NCBI GenBank assembly: GCA_020049335.1
Contig: JAIFKX010000219.1
Coordinates: forward strand, 1-32,662
DNA length: 32,662 nt
Reading direction: 5' to 3'
Source: Paludibacter sp.
GTDB taxonomy: Bacteria > Bacteroidota > Bacteroidia > Bacteroidales > Paludibacteraceae
How positions within the stretch are numbered: position 1 is the stretch's first letter; each line of letters opens with the position of its first letter. Under the pieces are notes generated by a model. The model was not told the DNA's origin, ran no database searches, and was given only the letters and a program-made list of their open reading frames with translations. The position numbers and the translations under genes were made by a program. Positions 24,001 to 31,212 of this stretch are shown here, in pieces.

Positions 24001-24329
24001 AGCTCGATAATAGCGCTAACCAAGGGGGCATGCCCCCTTGTCGAAGGAGAAATAATAATTGCTCCATCCGCCTTTTTGCTATCCTTTACGTTTTTATATT
24101 CGGTAGTGAGGTTAAATTCGGCATTGGGATTGAGCTTGTAGCCGAGAATATTGACAAATAAATCGCGCAAAAATCCTTCCTGATACTGCTCTTCTTTACT
24201 TGCACGAATGTTTTGCTGTACTTCGGGGTTATGAAAATGGACTTTAAACTGAGCGTAAGCAGCATGTATTTTCTCCGAATTTAGAGCCTTTAGGTGTTTA
24301 TTTAAAACTGTATTTTGATAAAATGCCAT
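21021..24329 (-). CDS. Type IIG (Eco57I-class) restriction endonuclease-methyltransferase
   Basis: This 1102-residue single-chain restriction-modification enzyme has an N-terminal PD-(D/E)xK nuclease candidate (Asp88 in KADGAI; Glu109 and Lys111 in AIIELKG). A helical linker follows, then an N6-adenine methyltransferase core with SAM motif DPACGSGAFLVEAL (Asp446) and catalytic NPPY (Asn640-Tyr643, in GNPPYVNIYN). A TaqI-like C-terminal target-recognition region (about 650-980, with YLEGKDVSRYYIDFD) precedes a helical tail. All activities are on one polypeptide and no separate R, M or S gene is adjacent. Oddities are a 20-bp palindrome adding RGHAPLV between the nuclease strands, and a strikingly AT-rich recognition region. 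It could also be solely a defence methylase of the PglX type, but the nuclease motif argues for type IIG. Confidence 0.88.
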   Translation of the reverse strand: MAFYQNTVLNKHLKALNSEKIHAAYAQFKVHFHNPEVQQNIRASKEEQYQEGFLRDLFVNILGYKLNPNAEFNLTTEYKNVKDSKKADGAIIISPSTRGHAPLVSAIIELKGTETTDLDKVEPQAFGYKNNQPECTYIVISNFEKLRFYIDNAIEHIEFNLFTLTLKEFELLWVCLAYESIAADLPKKIKNASISEEDSITKNLYKDYSLFKRELHQNLVALNPEMDELLLFKKSQKLLDRFLFLLFAEDRQLLPPNSVREILKQWNDLKDLDAYTPLYSRFKLYFGYLNTGHKGKHHDIFAYNGGLFKPDDVLDVVQIDDELLYRHTLKLSDYDFASEVDVNILGHIFENSLNELDELSAAAAGQEFDKSKTKRKRDGVVYTPKYITKYIVENTVGKLCEEKQAELGLKDEDYSADKKQNKTAKKLLFDKLTAYREWLLQITICDPACGSGAFLVEALDFLIREHRYIDELQAKLFGDTLVLSDVEKSILENNLFGVDINEESVEIAKLSLWLRTAQPNRKLNDLNNNIKCGNSLIDDPTVAGDKAFNWEKEFPQVFGVSAEMEARIIEEIPQTPDYLQLIKEKSLEAQQKAEQGIALSKEALEITKQLTEYADKLKAVSAPEAEYQIGNKGFDVVIGNPPYVNIYNMRSLDRDYFNLSKSYKTTHLKYDLYVLFIEKGISILKRNGHISYIIPSVIMSVPYGTLIRKKIIEENTLTQIVDFTGFRVFADVMVEVCILVITKKKSDNNLVKIFKPKLKISDFQDCYFEINQNEFTKTESFQFRLDLNDSSIQITKKIKEKSVLFESIYYVSKGIVAFSKIDGRKKDDFLFAEKVNDKCVPYLEGKDVSRYYIDFDKKYLEYDINIMSRPTFPELHNKNKILIRAISDGLNATYDNEGYYIDQKLIICSKRVEIEDYIVPAKRPKSAHLNKNNEINDLAILALINSKLSTYYYLIMLKGGVSILPEDIRNFPIFLFDNAEQQEPFVSEASKILLLTKQLNAVSQKFQRMLQRKFDLEELPVKLQNWYTLTYKDFVTELGKKKIKFTLAQEAEWEDYFAAEQTKALEIKNQIESTDRGIDRMVYELYELTEEEIKIVEGSGVK
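24021..24040. repeat. Perfect 20-bp palindrome inside the restriction-modification gene
   Basis: CAAGGGGGCATGCCCCCTTG is its own reverse complement. It is in frame and encodes most of RGHAPLV between the Asp88 and Glu109 strands of the predicted nuclease. It is far richer in G+C than its surroundings and looks like an inserted palindromic element. Confidence 0.8.
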
Positions 24330-24370
24330 GATAAAGTTTTTTGAAACTGATTTTCGTTTTTTTGAAAGCC

Positions 24371-24378
24371 CAAAACTA
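24371..24378 (-). promoter_or_regulatory. Promoter -7 box of the restriction-modification gene
   Basis: The minus strand reads TAGTTTTG, matching TAnnTTTG, 41 nt upstream of the ATG at 24329. Confidence 0.45.
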
Positions 24379-24413
24379 CAAAAAATAGTTCACATTCACA
24401 CTTATTTATTAGA

Positions 24414-24421
24414 TAATTTTG
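24414..24421 (+). promoter_or_regulatory. Possible divergent -7 box before the small ORF
   Basis: The plus strand reads TAATTTTG, matching TAnnTTTG, 40 nt upstream of the small ORF at 24462. It is back-to-back with the box of the restriction-modification gene. Confidence 0.3.
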
Positions 24422-24461
24422 GACATTCATAAACTAACAAGTCAGCGGAACGCAACCAGCT

Positions 24462-24638
24462 ATGCAAATCTTACTGGAATATCCTTTTGAAGAAGAAAAC
24501 ATCGCTTCCGAAAAGCAAATCTCTGAAGAAATAACGTTGATACTCACTTTAGGTATTGAATTTGGTAAAATAGGCTACGGCAATATTACCGAACCTGTAA
24601 AATATGCTGGTACGGGAAAAGTAATACGAGTGGGGTGA
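24462..24638 (+). CDS. Small hypothetical protein, possibly a gene remnant
   Basis: This 58-codon ORF from ATG to TGA is on the plus strand, in the 336-nt gap between the restriction-modification gene and the hybrid regulator. The product opens MQILLEYPFEEENIASEK and ends GNITEPVKYAGTGKVIRVG. I do not recognise a family. It has no obvious ribosome-binding site. A different plus frame just before it (about 24420-24480) also reads like protein (KLTSQRNATSYANLTGISF), so the stretch could be a decayed gene tail with a frameshift. It is acidic at the N-terminus and has no membrane segment or signal peptide. Confidence 0.3.
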   Translation: MQILLEYPFEEENIASEKQISEEITLILTLGIEFGKIGYGNITEPVKYAGTGKVIRVG

Positions 24639-24665
24639 AAAGAGCTTGTTTTTCAATAATTTTTA

Positions 24666-27600
24666 TTATTCTTCCATTTCCTCCACTGTTTCCTCCGTTT
24701 TTCTGAATGCCGACGGAGATACTCCAAACTGTTCTTTAAAACATTTGGCAAAATACTTGGGTGAGCTAAAGCCGAGCATGTAGGTTATATCCGAAATGTT
24801 GTATTCGGGATTGTTGGAGAGCATGGCGGCGGCTTTTTTGAGTTTTACGGTTATAATAAAATCGTTAGGCGTTTGGCCAGTTATTCCTTTAATTTTGCTG
24901 AATAGTTTGGTGCGACCCATGGCCATTTCGCTGGCGAAAAGTGGCACATCAAATTCGCTGCTGTCGATGTATTTTTCGATTATGAGTTGTGCTTTTTCCA
25001 AAAACTCACGGTCGAGATTGTTGGTGGCAATTTGGCGTGGCGAGAAATCGGTTTGTTTGCTAAAGCGCTCTTGCAACAATTTACGGCCATTTACCAAATT
25101 ATTACAACGGGTAATTAATGTTTTGATATTGAATGGTTTGGTCACATAATCATCGGCTCCCAAACGTAGTCCTTCGATGTTGTGCTCTACGGCTGTTTGC
25201 GCTGTAAGCAACACTACTGGAATATGGCAAACTGTGAAATTGTTTTTAATTTTCGAACACATTTCGGTACCCGACATGCGCGGCATCATTACGTCGCTCA
25301 GTACAATAGATGGTTGATGCTCAATGGTCATTGCAAGTCCTTCTTCGCCATCGGCAGCCGTATAAATTTTATAAATTGGCTCAAAAACTGTTTTCAGCAT
25401 TTCGCGCAGCTCGTCATTATCCTCCACAATAAGCATGGAATAATGCGGTTCGTTGTTTTCGGTTTGCTGATTAATAACTTCCTGCATAAATTCGGCATCA
25501 ATATCAGTAAGCTGTTGTATGCAATTTGTATCAATGTCCTCTACTTCCACAATATCTTCCTCTTTGAAATGCGACGAACCTTTCTTTAACGTTACGGTAA
25601 ATCGACTTCCAACCTGTGGCTGACTTTCGACAGTTATTTCGGCATTGTGTAGTTCTAAAATATTTTTTGTAAGCGCTAATCCGATACCCGTGCCCGGCAC
25701 CATATTGCTAGTTTGTAAACCATTTTCGGCCTGATAAAAACGGTCGAAAATCTTATCCACTGCTTCGGCACTTATACCCACACCGCTATCGAGTATCGAC
25801 ACCAGAACTGCCTCTCCGGCTTGTTCCACCTGCAAACTAATGGAACCATTTTTGGATGTATATTTGAATGCATTGGATATCAGGTTATAAAACACTTTTT
25901 GCATTTGTGAGGCATCGAACCACAGCGGAAGTTCGGTTTCTTTACATTCGAAATTAAACTTAATCTCCCGATAATTAGCGTATTCGACAAACGACAAATA
26001 CACTTCGTACAAAAACTTCACAAAATCATGCTGGCTCACCTTCAGTTGCAAATGTCCTTGTTCGCTTTTACGGAATTCGAGCAGTTCGTTTATTAAACTC
26101 TGCATATTCAGCGTGTTACGTTTAACGCTCAAAATGCGGTTGTACACGGCTGGTTGTATATTATGCATTTGCAACAACATATCCACTTGCCCTTTGATAA
26201 GCGTAAGCGGTGTACGAAACTCGTGCGAAATATTGGTAAAAAAGCGTAGTTTTGACTGATTAACTTCCTCAATATGTTCTTTTTCTTTCTTTTCGTACGA
26301 AAGCGAAGTCTCCAAAAGCAAACGTGAGCGGCTAAACCGAATGTACCACGATATAATTAAAACAACCAATAATGCATACACCAAAAACGCATACCAGGCA
26401 AAATAAAACGGTGGGTAAACCCGAATATTCAAATCGGTTGACGTGAGAATTTGCTTATCGACAGGAGAAAGGGCTTGCACCACCAATTTGTATTTACCCG
26501 AACCCAGATTCATAAAATTCAGCTTGGAAATACCCTGTGGTAATTCCGTCCACGCATCCGAAAAACCTTCGAGCCTATACCTGTAAACTGGCTGATTGGC
26601 AGGGATATAGTTGTTCGAAGCAAATTCAATGGTCAACATGGTTTGTTTGTGGTTTAGCTCCACAAGCTTGGTGTAAGCCAATGATTTTTCAAGAACTCCG
26701 TTCTCATCGTTCGGTTGCACCAGTTTATTGTTTATCCACAAATTTATAAGATTCAGGTTGAATAACCGATGCGGAATGGATAAGTTTTCTTCGTTGAACG
26801 ATACCATACCGTTCATACCAGTCAGAAAAATCTCGCCTTTGCGCGTTAAACACTGGCCACCACTATACAGCGAGTTGAGCGGCAATCCATTTTCGGCACT
26901 GAAATTATGAATTTTATTATTTTCAACATCGAGCATACTAAAGCCTTTGGTGGTTGAAATAATCAGATATCCAAAACGCGATTCGAGGATATTACTTATA
27001 AAATCGTTGATTAATCCATCGTGTTTCTGATCGTAATGCCGGAACGAGTCCGATTCAGGCAAATACAGATTGAGACCACCTCCACTTGTACCTATCCAGA
27101 CACGTCCCTTACTATCGACCATTATTTTGGATGCGTTATCAAAACTCAGACTTGTGGAATCCTTTCCATCGAAACGATAGGTATCAATTTTCTGACTTTT
27201 CAGGTTGTATTTGTAAACGCCACTAAAGCCGGCAACCCACATATTTTCGGACTTGTCAATTTTTACATCCTGAATGTAATTGACCAACTTATGCAATTTT
27301 GCTGAAAACAGGCTGTATTTTTTTGTTGTTTTATCAAATAAAAATAAACCACCATGTGTTCCTGCAAGTAAATAATTCTGATAGGGTACAATGGAGCTTA
27401 AAACGTCCGTTTGTGCCCATTCTGGTTTAATCTTGTTGTATGGTGTAAAAATATTGGTTTTGGTATTTAGCATACAAATGCCACCAAGATGCGTTGCAAG
27501 CCACAGTTCCCTGTTTTGCTGGTCGTAATAAGCTGCTTTAATGTTTTCGGATGTTAATCCATCGGCTGTGCCAAAAATTTTATATGCGTTGTTTGTTGTG

Positions 27601-28724
27601 TTGTAATAAATCAAACCATTGCCCTCGGAACAGAGGTAGAGATTTTCATTCTCATCTTCAACAATGCTACTGATAATGGGGAAAGGCTTGTTGCGGAAAA
27701 CGCCATCCTGCAAAGTGTGTTGTGTGTAAAAATTAATGTCAGGATTAAAATAATTGATACCGCCAAAATACGTCCCCACCCATATAGTGCCCTGATTATC
27801 TTTGAGTAATGACCAAACCGACTCGTTCGAAAGTTGTCGACTGTTTTGTCCTTCGGTGTTGTAATGTTTAAATATATTGGTGCCTGCCACCAGACAGTCG
27901 AGCCCTTTTTTTGTTCCTATCCATATCGAACCGTTATTGTCTTCGCACACCACGCGCACAAAATTCGACGAAACGGAACTTTCAGGATTTTTCGGATTGT
28001 AAGTGTAGTTAGTGAGTGTGCCAGAGCGGTCGATTTTGAACAGTCCTTTTTCCCAGGTCGAAATCCATAAGTTTTTTTTACTGTCTTCGAATAAGTGTGA
28101 CACCTGACTGCAATCGGGTAGGAGTGAGCGTACTTTTTTGTTTTGGTCAATTACAAAAACACCCGACGATAGTGAGCCTAAAATTATACGTTGGTCGGCC
28201 GTTTGAAGTATCTTTTCGATAGGAGAGGTACATTGATTTACAGCGCAATATAGTTTCTTTACACCATCTTTATAACTATACAGCTTGTTTCCTTCAGTAA
28301 TCCAAAGGTTTTGAATGCCATAATTCATTCCACTCACACTTTTTCGATGTATGCTTTTCATTGTCGACGTGCTGATCGAATACTCATTCACTCCGTTGTG
28401 TGAACGAATATACACATGACCATTTTTGTCGCCACAAACGGTGAGTATTAGGTTTTCGCCAAGTGAGTTCGTGTCGTTAGGTTCGGGGCGTAGTATTTGC
28501 ATTCCGTTTCCATTGTAACGGTTCAGGCCTTCGCGCGTGGCAAACCACATAGCGCCAAGTTCATCCTGATAGATGCTATTGACGGATAATTGCGATAATC
28601 CTTGTTCGATACCAATTTTTGAAAAATAAATATCGTTGGAAGAAAATGAATTGATAGAGCAGAAAATCGCTACAAAAATTAGTTGTATTTTTTTTATTTC
28701 CATGTCCATATTTGCATTTTTCAT
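24666..28724 (-). CDS. Hybrid two-component system regulator (sensor kinase, receiver and AraC output in one protein)
   Basis: This 1352-residue HTCS regulator has a signal segment at about 10-28, then a periplasmic sensor of Reg_prop beta-propeller repeats (about 40-690, e.g. GAMWFATREGLNRYN, GSIWIGTKKGLDCL) and a Y_Y_Y domain (about 700-775). One membrane helix lies at about 779-803. The HisKA domain has His834 (NISHEFRTPL). The ATPase domain follows (NLISNAFKYTS, DSGVGIS, GTGIGLAL). The receiver has phospho-acceptor Asp1144 (LSDVMMPRMSG) and conserved Thr and Lys (LLTAQT, VTKPF). The AraC helix-turn-helix is at the C-terminus (ISDITYMLGFSSPKYFAKCF). All catalytic residues are present. HTCS proteins usually sense a glycan breakdown product and activate a nearby utilisation locus, but none is adjacent here. 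Confidence 0.96.
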   Translation of the reverse strand: MKNANMDMEIKKIQLIFVAIFCSINSFSSNDIYFSKIGIEQGLSQLSVNSIYQDELGAMWFATREGLNRYNGNGMQILRPEPNDTNSLGENLILTVCGDKNGHVYIRSHNGVNEYSISTSTMKSIHRKSVSGMNYGIQNLWITEGNKLYSYKDGVKKLYCAVNQCTSPIEKILQTADQRIILGSLSSGVFVIDQNKKVRSLLPDCSQVSHLFEDSKKNLWISTWEKGLFKIDRSGTLTNYTYNPKNPESSVSSNFVRVVCEDNNGSIWIGTKKGLDCLVAGTNIFKHYNTEGQNSRQLSNESVWSLLKDNQGTIWVGTYFGGINYFNPDINFYTQHTLQDGVFRNKPFPIISSIVEDENENLYLCSEGNGLIYYNTTNNAYKIFGTADGLTSENIKAAYYDQQNRELWLATHLGGICMLNTKTNIFTPYNKIKPEWAQTDVLSSIVPYQNYLLAGTHGGLFLFDKTTKKYSLFSAKLHKLVNYIQDVKIDKSENMWVAGFSGVYKYNLKSQKIDTYRFDGKDSTSLSFDNASKIMVDSKGRVWIGTSGGGLNLYLPESDSFRHYDQKHDGLINDFISNILESRFGYLIISTTKGFSMLDVENNKIHNFSAENGLPLNSLYSGGQCLTRKGEIFLTGMNGMVSFNEENLSIPHRLFNLNLINLWINNKLVQPNDENGVLEKSLAYTKLVELNHKQTMLTIEFASNNYIPANQPVYRYRLEGFSDAWTELPQGISKLNFMNLGSGKYKLVVQALSPVDKQILTSTDLNIRVYPPFYFAWYAFLVYALLVVLIISWYIRFSRSRLLLETSLSYEKKEKEHIEEVNQSKLRFFTNISHEFRTPLTLIKGQVDMLLQMHNIQPAVYNRILSVKRNTLNMQSLINELLEFRKSEQGHLQLKVSQHDFVKFLYEVYLSFVEYANYREIKFNFECKETELPLWFDASQMQKVFYNLISNAFKYTSKNGSISLQVEQAGEAVLVSILDSGVGISAEAVDKIFDRFYQAENGLQTSNMVPGTGIGLALTKNILELHNAEITVESQPQVGSRFTVTLKKGSSHFKEEDIVEVEDIDTNCIQQLTDIDAEFMQEVINQQTENNEPHYSMLIVEDNDELREMLKTVFEPIYKIYTAADGEEGLAMTIEHQPSIVLSDVMMPRMSGTEMCSKIKNNFTVCHIPVVLLTAQTAVEHNIEGLRLGADDYVTKPFNIKTLITRCNNLVNGRKLLQERFSKQTDFSPRQIATNNLDREFLEKAQLIIEKYIDSSEFDVPLFASEMAMGRTKLFSKIKGITGQTPNDFIITVKLKKAAAMLSNNPEYNISDITYMLGFSSPKYFAKCFKEQFGVSPSAFRKTEETVEEMEE

Positions 28725-28749
28725 TTCAAACTGATGTTACCAATTTTTT

Positions 28750-28971
28750 TTACTTCACAGGGTCGTAGCCGCTTCCACCCCACGGATGACAGCTTCCGAT
28801 ACGTTTTATTGCTAAAAAACCACCTTTAAAAATGCCATGTTTCAATACAGCTTCCACGGTATATTGTGAGCAAGTAGGTGTGTATCGGCAACTCGAGTGT
28901 AGCAGTGGCGAAATGCTGTAACGGTACAAATATACCGGAAGTAAAACAATATGACGAATAAGTCTTTTCAA
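28750..28971 (-). CDS. yidD: Membrane protein insertion efficiency factor YidD
   Basis: This 73-residue protein matches the YidD family over its whole length: an amphipathic N-terminal helix ([18 protein letters not shown]), the Cys-rich [14 protein letters not shown] (28-41) and [14 protein letters not shown] at the end. YidD acts at the inner membrane with YidC. The start is TTG at 28971: no ATG precedes the conserved opening in frame before an upstream TAG, and AAAGAGA lies just upstream as a possible ribosome-binding site. It follows rnpA after a heptamer repeat array, the classical rnpA-yidD order. Confidence 0.93.
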   Translation of the reverse strand: MKRLIRHIVLLPVYLYRYSISPLLHSSCRYTPTCSQYTVEAVLKHGIFKGGFLAIKRIGSCHPWGGSGYDPVK

Positions 28972-28981
28972 AATTCTCTTT

Positions 28982-29044
28982 ACTATAAACTATAAACTAT
29001 AAACTATAAATTACAAACTATAAACTACAAACTACAAACTATTT
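28982..29044. repeat. Heptamer tandem array ACTATAA, nine units
   Basis: Nine 7-nt units of ACTATAA and variants (ATTACAA, ACTACAA, ACTATTT) fill the gap between yidD and rnpA, and the last unit overlaps the rnpA stop codon. There are no spacers, so it is not a CRISPR array. Confidence 0.85.
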
Positions 29045-29426
29045 ATAGCTTTTCAGCGATTTGATTGAGCGCCTTTGTCATTTTACGGCTCAAAGTTTCA
29101 TAATCCATTTCACTATTGGCTACATAATTAAATGCAATTTGAATTTCAATTTCTTTTTCGGTTGCTAACTCATTTATTTTGAGTTTGTTTAGTCGATATG
29201 CTTCGCGCATCAACCGCTTGATTCGATTACGATCAACAGCATGTTTGAAACGCTTTTTAGGAACGCTAACCAATACTTTTACCGGAATATTTTCAACTCC
29301 AACTGTAACTTTATACACCACACGCAAAGGATAAACTATAAATGCTTTTCCTTCGGCATATAGCTTACTTATACGAATTTCGCCGCATAAATGTTCTTTT
29401 TTGGGAAATGTAAAAGTAGGTGTCAT
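29043..29426 (-). CDS. rnpA: Ribonuclease P protein component
   Basis: This 127-residue protein assists the catalytic RNA in 5' maturation of tRNA precursors. The family signature is clear: VLVSVPKKRFKHAVDRNRIK and RLMREAYRLNK, with the RNR basic helix at 66-68. Length is typical (about 115-135). It is preceded by a heptamer repeat array ending 6 nt before the start codon, which replaces the usual leader, and is followed by a second array and yidD. The upstream hemD gene ends in a terminator, so rnpA needs its own promoter. No exact TAnnTTTG box is visible between the terminator and the start. Confidence 0.95.
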   Translation of the reverse strand: MTPTFTFPKKEHLCGEIRISKLYAEGKAFIVYPLRVVYKVTVGVENIPVKVLVSVPKKRFKHAVDRNRIKRLMREAYRLNKLKINELATEKEIEIQIAFNYVANSEMDYETLSRKMTKALNQIAEKL

Positions 29427-29432
29427 TTTTTA

Positions 29433-29495
29433 GAGCAAAGAATAAAGAATAAAGAGCAAAGAATAAAGAGCAAAGAATAAAGAGCAAAGAATAAA
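29433..29495. repeat. Heptamer tandem array GARYAAA, nine units, before rnpA
   Basis: Nine 7-nt units alternate mostly GAGCAAA and GAATAAA on the plus strand (a 14-nt higher-order period with one duplicated GAATAAA). They occupy the leader region of rnpA from 6 nt upstream of its ATG. The unit is the reverse complement of the TCTTTRY family found after fecR-2. Confidence 0.85.
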
Positions 29496-29507
29496 GATTG
29501 TAATTTA

Positions 29508-29557
29508 CATAAAAAAATAATCCCAAAAGTACTGAAAATGTTCGATACTTTTGGGAT
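29508..29557 (-). terminator. Intrinsic terminator after hemD
   Basis: A perfect 12-bp stem, ATCCCAAAAGTA (minus, 29557-29546) with TACTTTTGGGAT (29531-29520), encloses a 14-nt loop. The minus strand then runs TATTTTTTTATG. It begins 24 nt after the hemD stop. Confidence 0.9.
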
Positions 29558-29581
29558 GTACTAAAATTATATTTTAAAAGC

Positions 29582-30340
29582 TTACTTTTTGAAATTCTTT
29601 ACATATTCTTTCATATAGTTTTCGAGCGCTTTGGTCATCGAAGGAGCTTCAGTCGTTGGAGCTTGAAAATCAAGACGTAAACCAAAATCCTTCATTGCCT
29701 GAGCAGTTGTAGCTCCAAAGCAACCAATTTTTATGTCGCCTTGTTCAAAATCAGGAAAACTCTTTTTAAGGGCCGAAACTCCAATTGGACTAAAAAACAA
29801 CAACATATCATAATCAAATTGCTCCTCTGGCGAAAAGTCATTTGTAACAGTACGATACATTACCGCCTTTTGGAAGGTAACTTTCGATTTTTCCAAAGCC
29901 AATAAAGTTTCCTCGTTAAGAACATCGGATGTAATTAAAAGAAATTTTTCATCGGTATGCTTATTCATAACCGTTACTAAATCAGCCATTTTACCAGTAT
30001 TCCCAAAAAACACTTTGCGTTTGCGATAATGAATATAATGTTGCAGATACACTGCTACAGCTTCTGTTACACAAAAATACTTCATCGTTTCGGGAATGGA
30101 AATACGCATCTCGTCGCATAAACGAAAAAAATGATCTATGCCATGACGGGCATTAAAAATAATGGCTGAGTAATCTAAAATTGAAATTCGTTGAGTGCGA
30201 AATTCTTTTGCCATAATTGGCTCCACTTTGAGCATTTGACGAAAATCTATCTTAAAACCATATTTTTCACTCAAATCGAAATAGGGCGATTTCTCGGAGG
30301 TGGGCTGTGGTTGCGAAACCAATATCTTCTTAATTTTCAA
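29582..30340 (-). CDS. hemD: Uroporphyrinogen-III synthase
   Basis: This 252-residue protein of the HemD fold cyclises hydroxymethylbilane to uroporphyrinogen III in haem and cobamide synthesis. Evidence is the Bacteroidota-type opening KIKKILVSQPQP, the two-domain alternation (IIFNARHGIDHFF, FCVTEAVAVYLQHYI) and the second-lobe DMLLFFSPIGVSALKKSFPD and KIGCFGATTAQAMKDFGLRL motifs. HemD sequences diverge strongly, so the context helps: it follows DUF4271 by 18 nt and precedes rnpA, a common Bacteroidota arrangement. The start is TTG at 30340, with no in-frame ATG nearby. A strong terminator follows. Confidence 0.9.
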   Translation of the reverse strand: MKIKKILVSQPQPTSEKSPYFDLSEKYGFKIDFRQMLKVEPIMAKEFRTQRISILDYSAIIFNARHGIDHFFRLCDEMRISIPETMKYFCVTEAVAVYLQHYIHYRKRKVFFGNTGKMADLVTVMNKHTDEKFLLITSDVLNEETLLALEKSKVTFQKAVMYRTVTNDFSPEEQFDYDMLLFFSPIGVSALKKSFPDFEQGDIKIGCFGATTAQAMKDFGLRLDFQAPTTEAPSMTKALENYMKEYVKNFKK

Positions 30341-30358
30341 TGCTATAAACTAAAGTAA

Positions 30359-31186
30359 TTAAACTAATTTTGATAAATATTGAAACACCTGAATTACAAT
30401 AATTACAGGTAAAATTTCAAGGGTGCAAAGATACAACAATAAATACAAAGAAACTACAACTTTATGCAAAAAAATCTGAACGAGTTTTACTGCAACTAAA
30501 AATAGGCCTAAAGACATGATAATCAGACCTGAAACAGGTATTAATTCTAATGAAACATCTTTTGCATATAAATGAAAAAGCATAATTGGATAAAACAAAA
30601 TTGAAACGAAGTATACGACATTCAGATAATTATCCAACAACGATTTGACAATTCCATTATCTATAAAAATATATGAAATCAATTTCGTGGATATATATTT
30701 TACTAAGAAAAACAAAAGAACAACAACCACAAATTGAATATAAACGAAAAAGCTGAAAGCCTTAGCTTGTTGATGAAAAGCAAGATAACTGAAGAGAGAG
30801 ATAGATGTTACCGATATAACAAAAAAATAAAATTTTTGCTCTATATTATCAATCGATGTTTTATGAAAAATGCTTCCACGATCTTTTGAATTAAAAAAAG
30901 TAGTAAAAATATTTAAAGGCGATGAAATAGATCTCAGAAACGAAACAACAAATACGCCAAACATGAAAAGCAAAACCAGAAAAACCCAATTCTGATCCGA
31001 AGGTGCTCCTACAGCTAATACGCCGTCGTACCCTTTAAAGGCATGTAAAGCGATAGAGTCGGCGCGCGCAATGGAATCCACACGCGCAATGGAATCGGCC
31101 GAAAGTACCGAATCGCGATATAGCAGCGAGTCCATAACTAATTGAGCTGAATCGCTCAGTATGAGTATACTATCTTTTTCTGGCAT
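30359..31186 (-). CDS. DUF4271 integral membrane protein
   Basis: This 275-residue protein has an N-terminal soluble stretch (about 1-60) rich in DSIAR/DSIAL repeats (ARVDSIARADSIALHAFKGY). About seven hydrophobic segments follow, beginning NWVFLVLLFMFGVFVVSFL (about 66) and ending EILPVIIVIQVFQYL. This layout is that of DUF4271 proteins encoded next to hemD in Bacteroidota. Function is unknown; location is the inner membrane. It starts 26 nt after the LOG gene stop and is followed 18 nt later by hemD, so all three are probably one transcript. Confidence 0.85.
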   Translation of the reverse strand: MPEKDSILILSDSAQLVMDSLLYRDSVLSADSIARVDSIARADSIALHAFKGYDGVLAVGAPSDQNWVFLVLLFMFGVFVVSFLRSISSPLNIFTTFFNSKDRGSIFHKTSIDNIEQKFYFFVISVTSISLFSYLAFHQQAKAFSFFVYIQFVVVVLLFFLVKYISTKLISYIFIDNGIVKSLLDNYLNVVYFVSILFYPIMLFHLYAKDVSLELIPVSGLIIMSLGLFLVAVKLVQIFLHKVVVSLYLLLYLCTLEILPVIIVIQVFQYLSKLV

Positions 31187-31212
31187 TGTTTAATTATATG
31201 AACTTTTAAAGG

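Noticed and set aside
21021-24329. BREX-type PglX methylase
   Set aside because: No BREX partner genes are adjacent and an N-terminal nuclease motif (Asp88, Glu109, Lys111) is visible, which favours type IIG.
25182-25589. 135-codon plus-strand ORF
   Set aside because: It is opposite the receiver and kinase domains of the hybrid regulator and has no recognisable protein pattern.
28982-29495. CRISPR array in the repeat-rich rnpA region
   Set aside because: The repeats are contiguous 7-nt units without spacers, and no cas gene is present.
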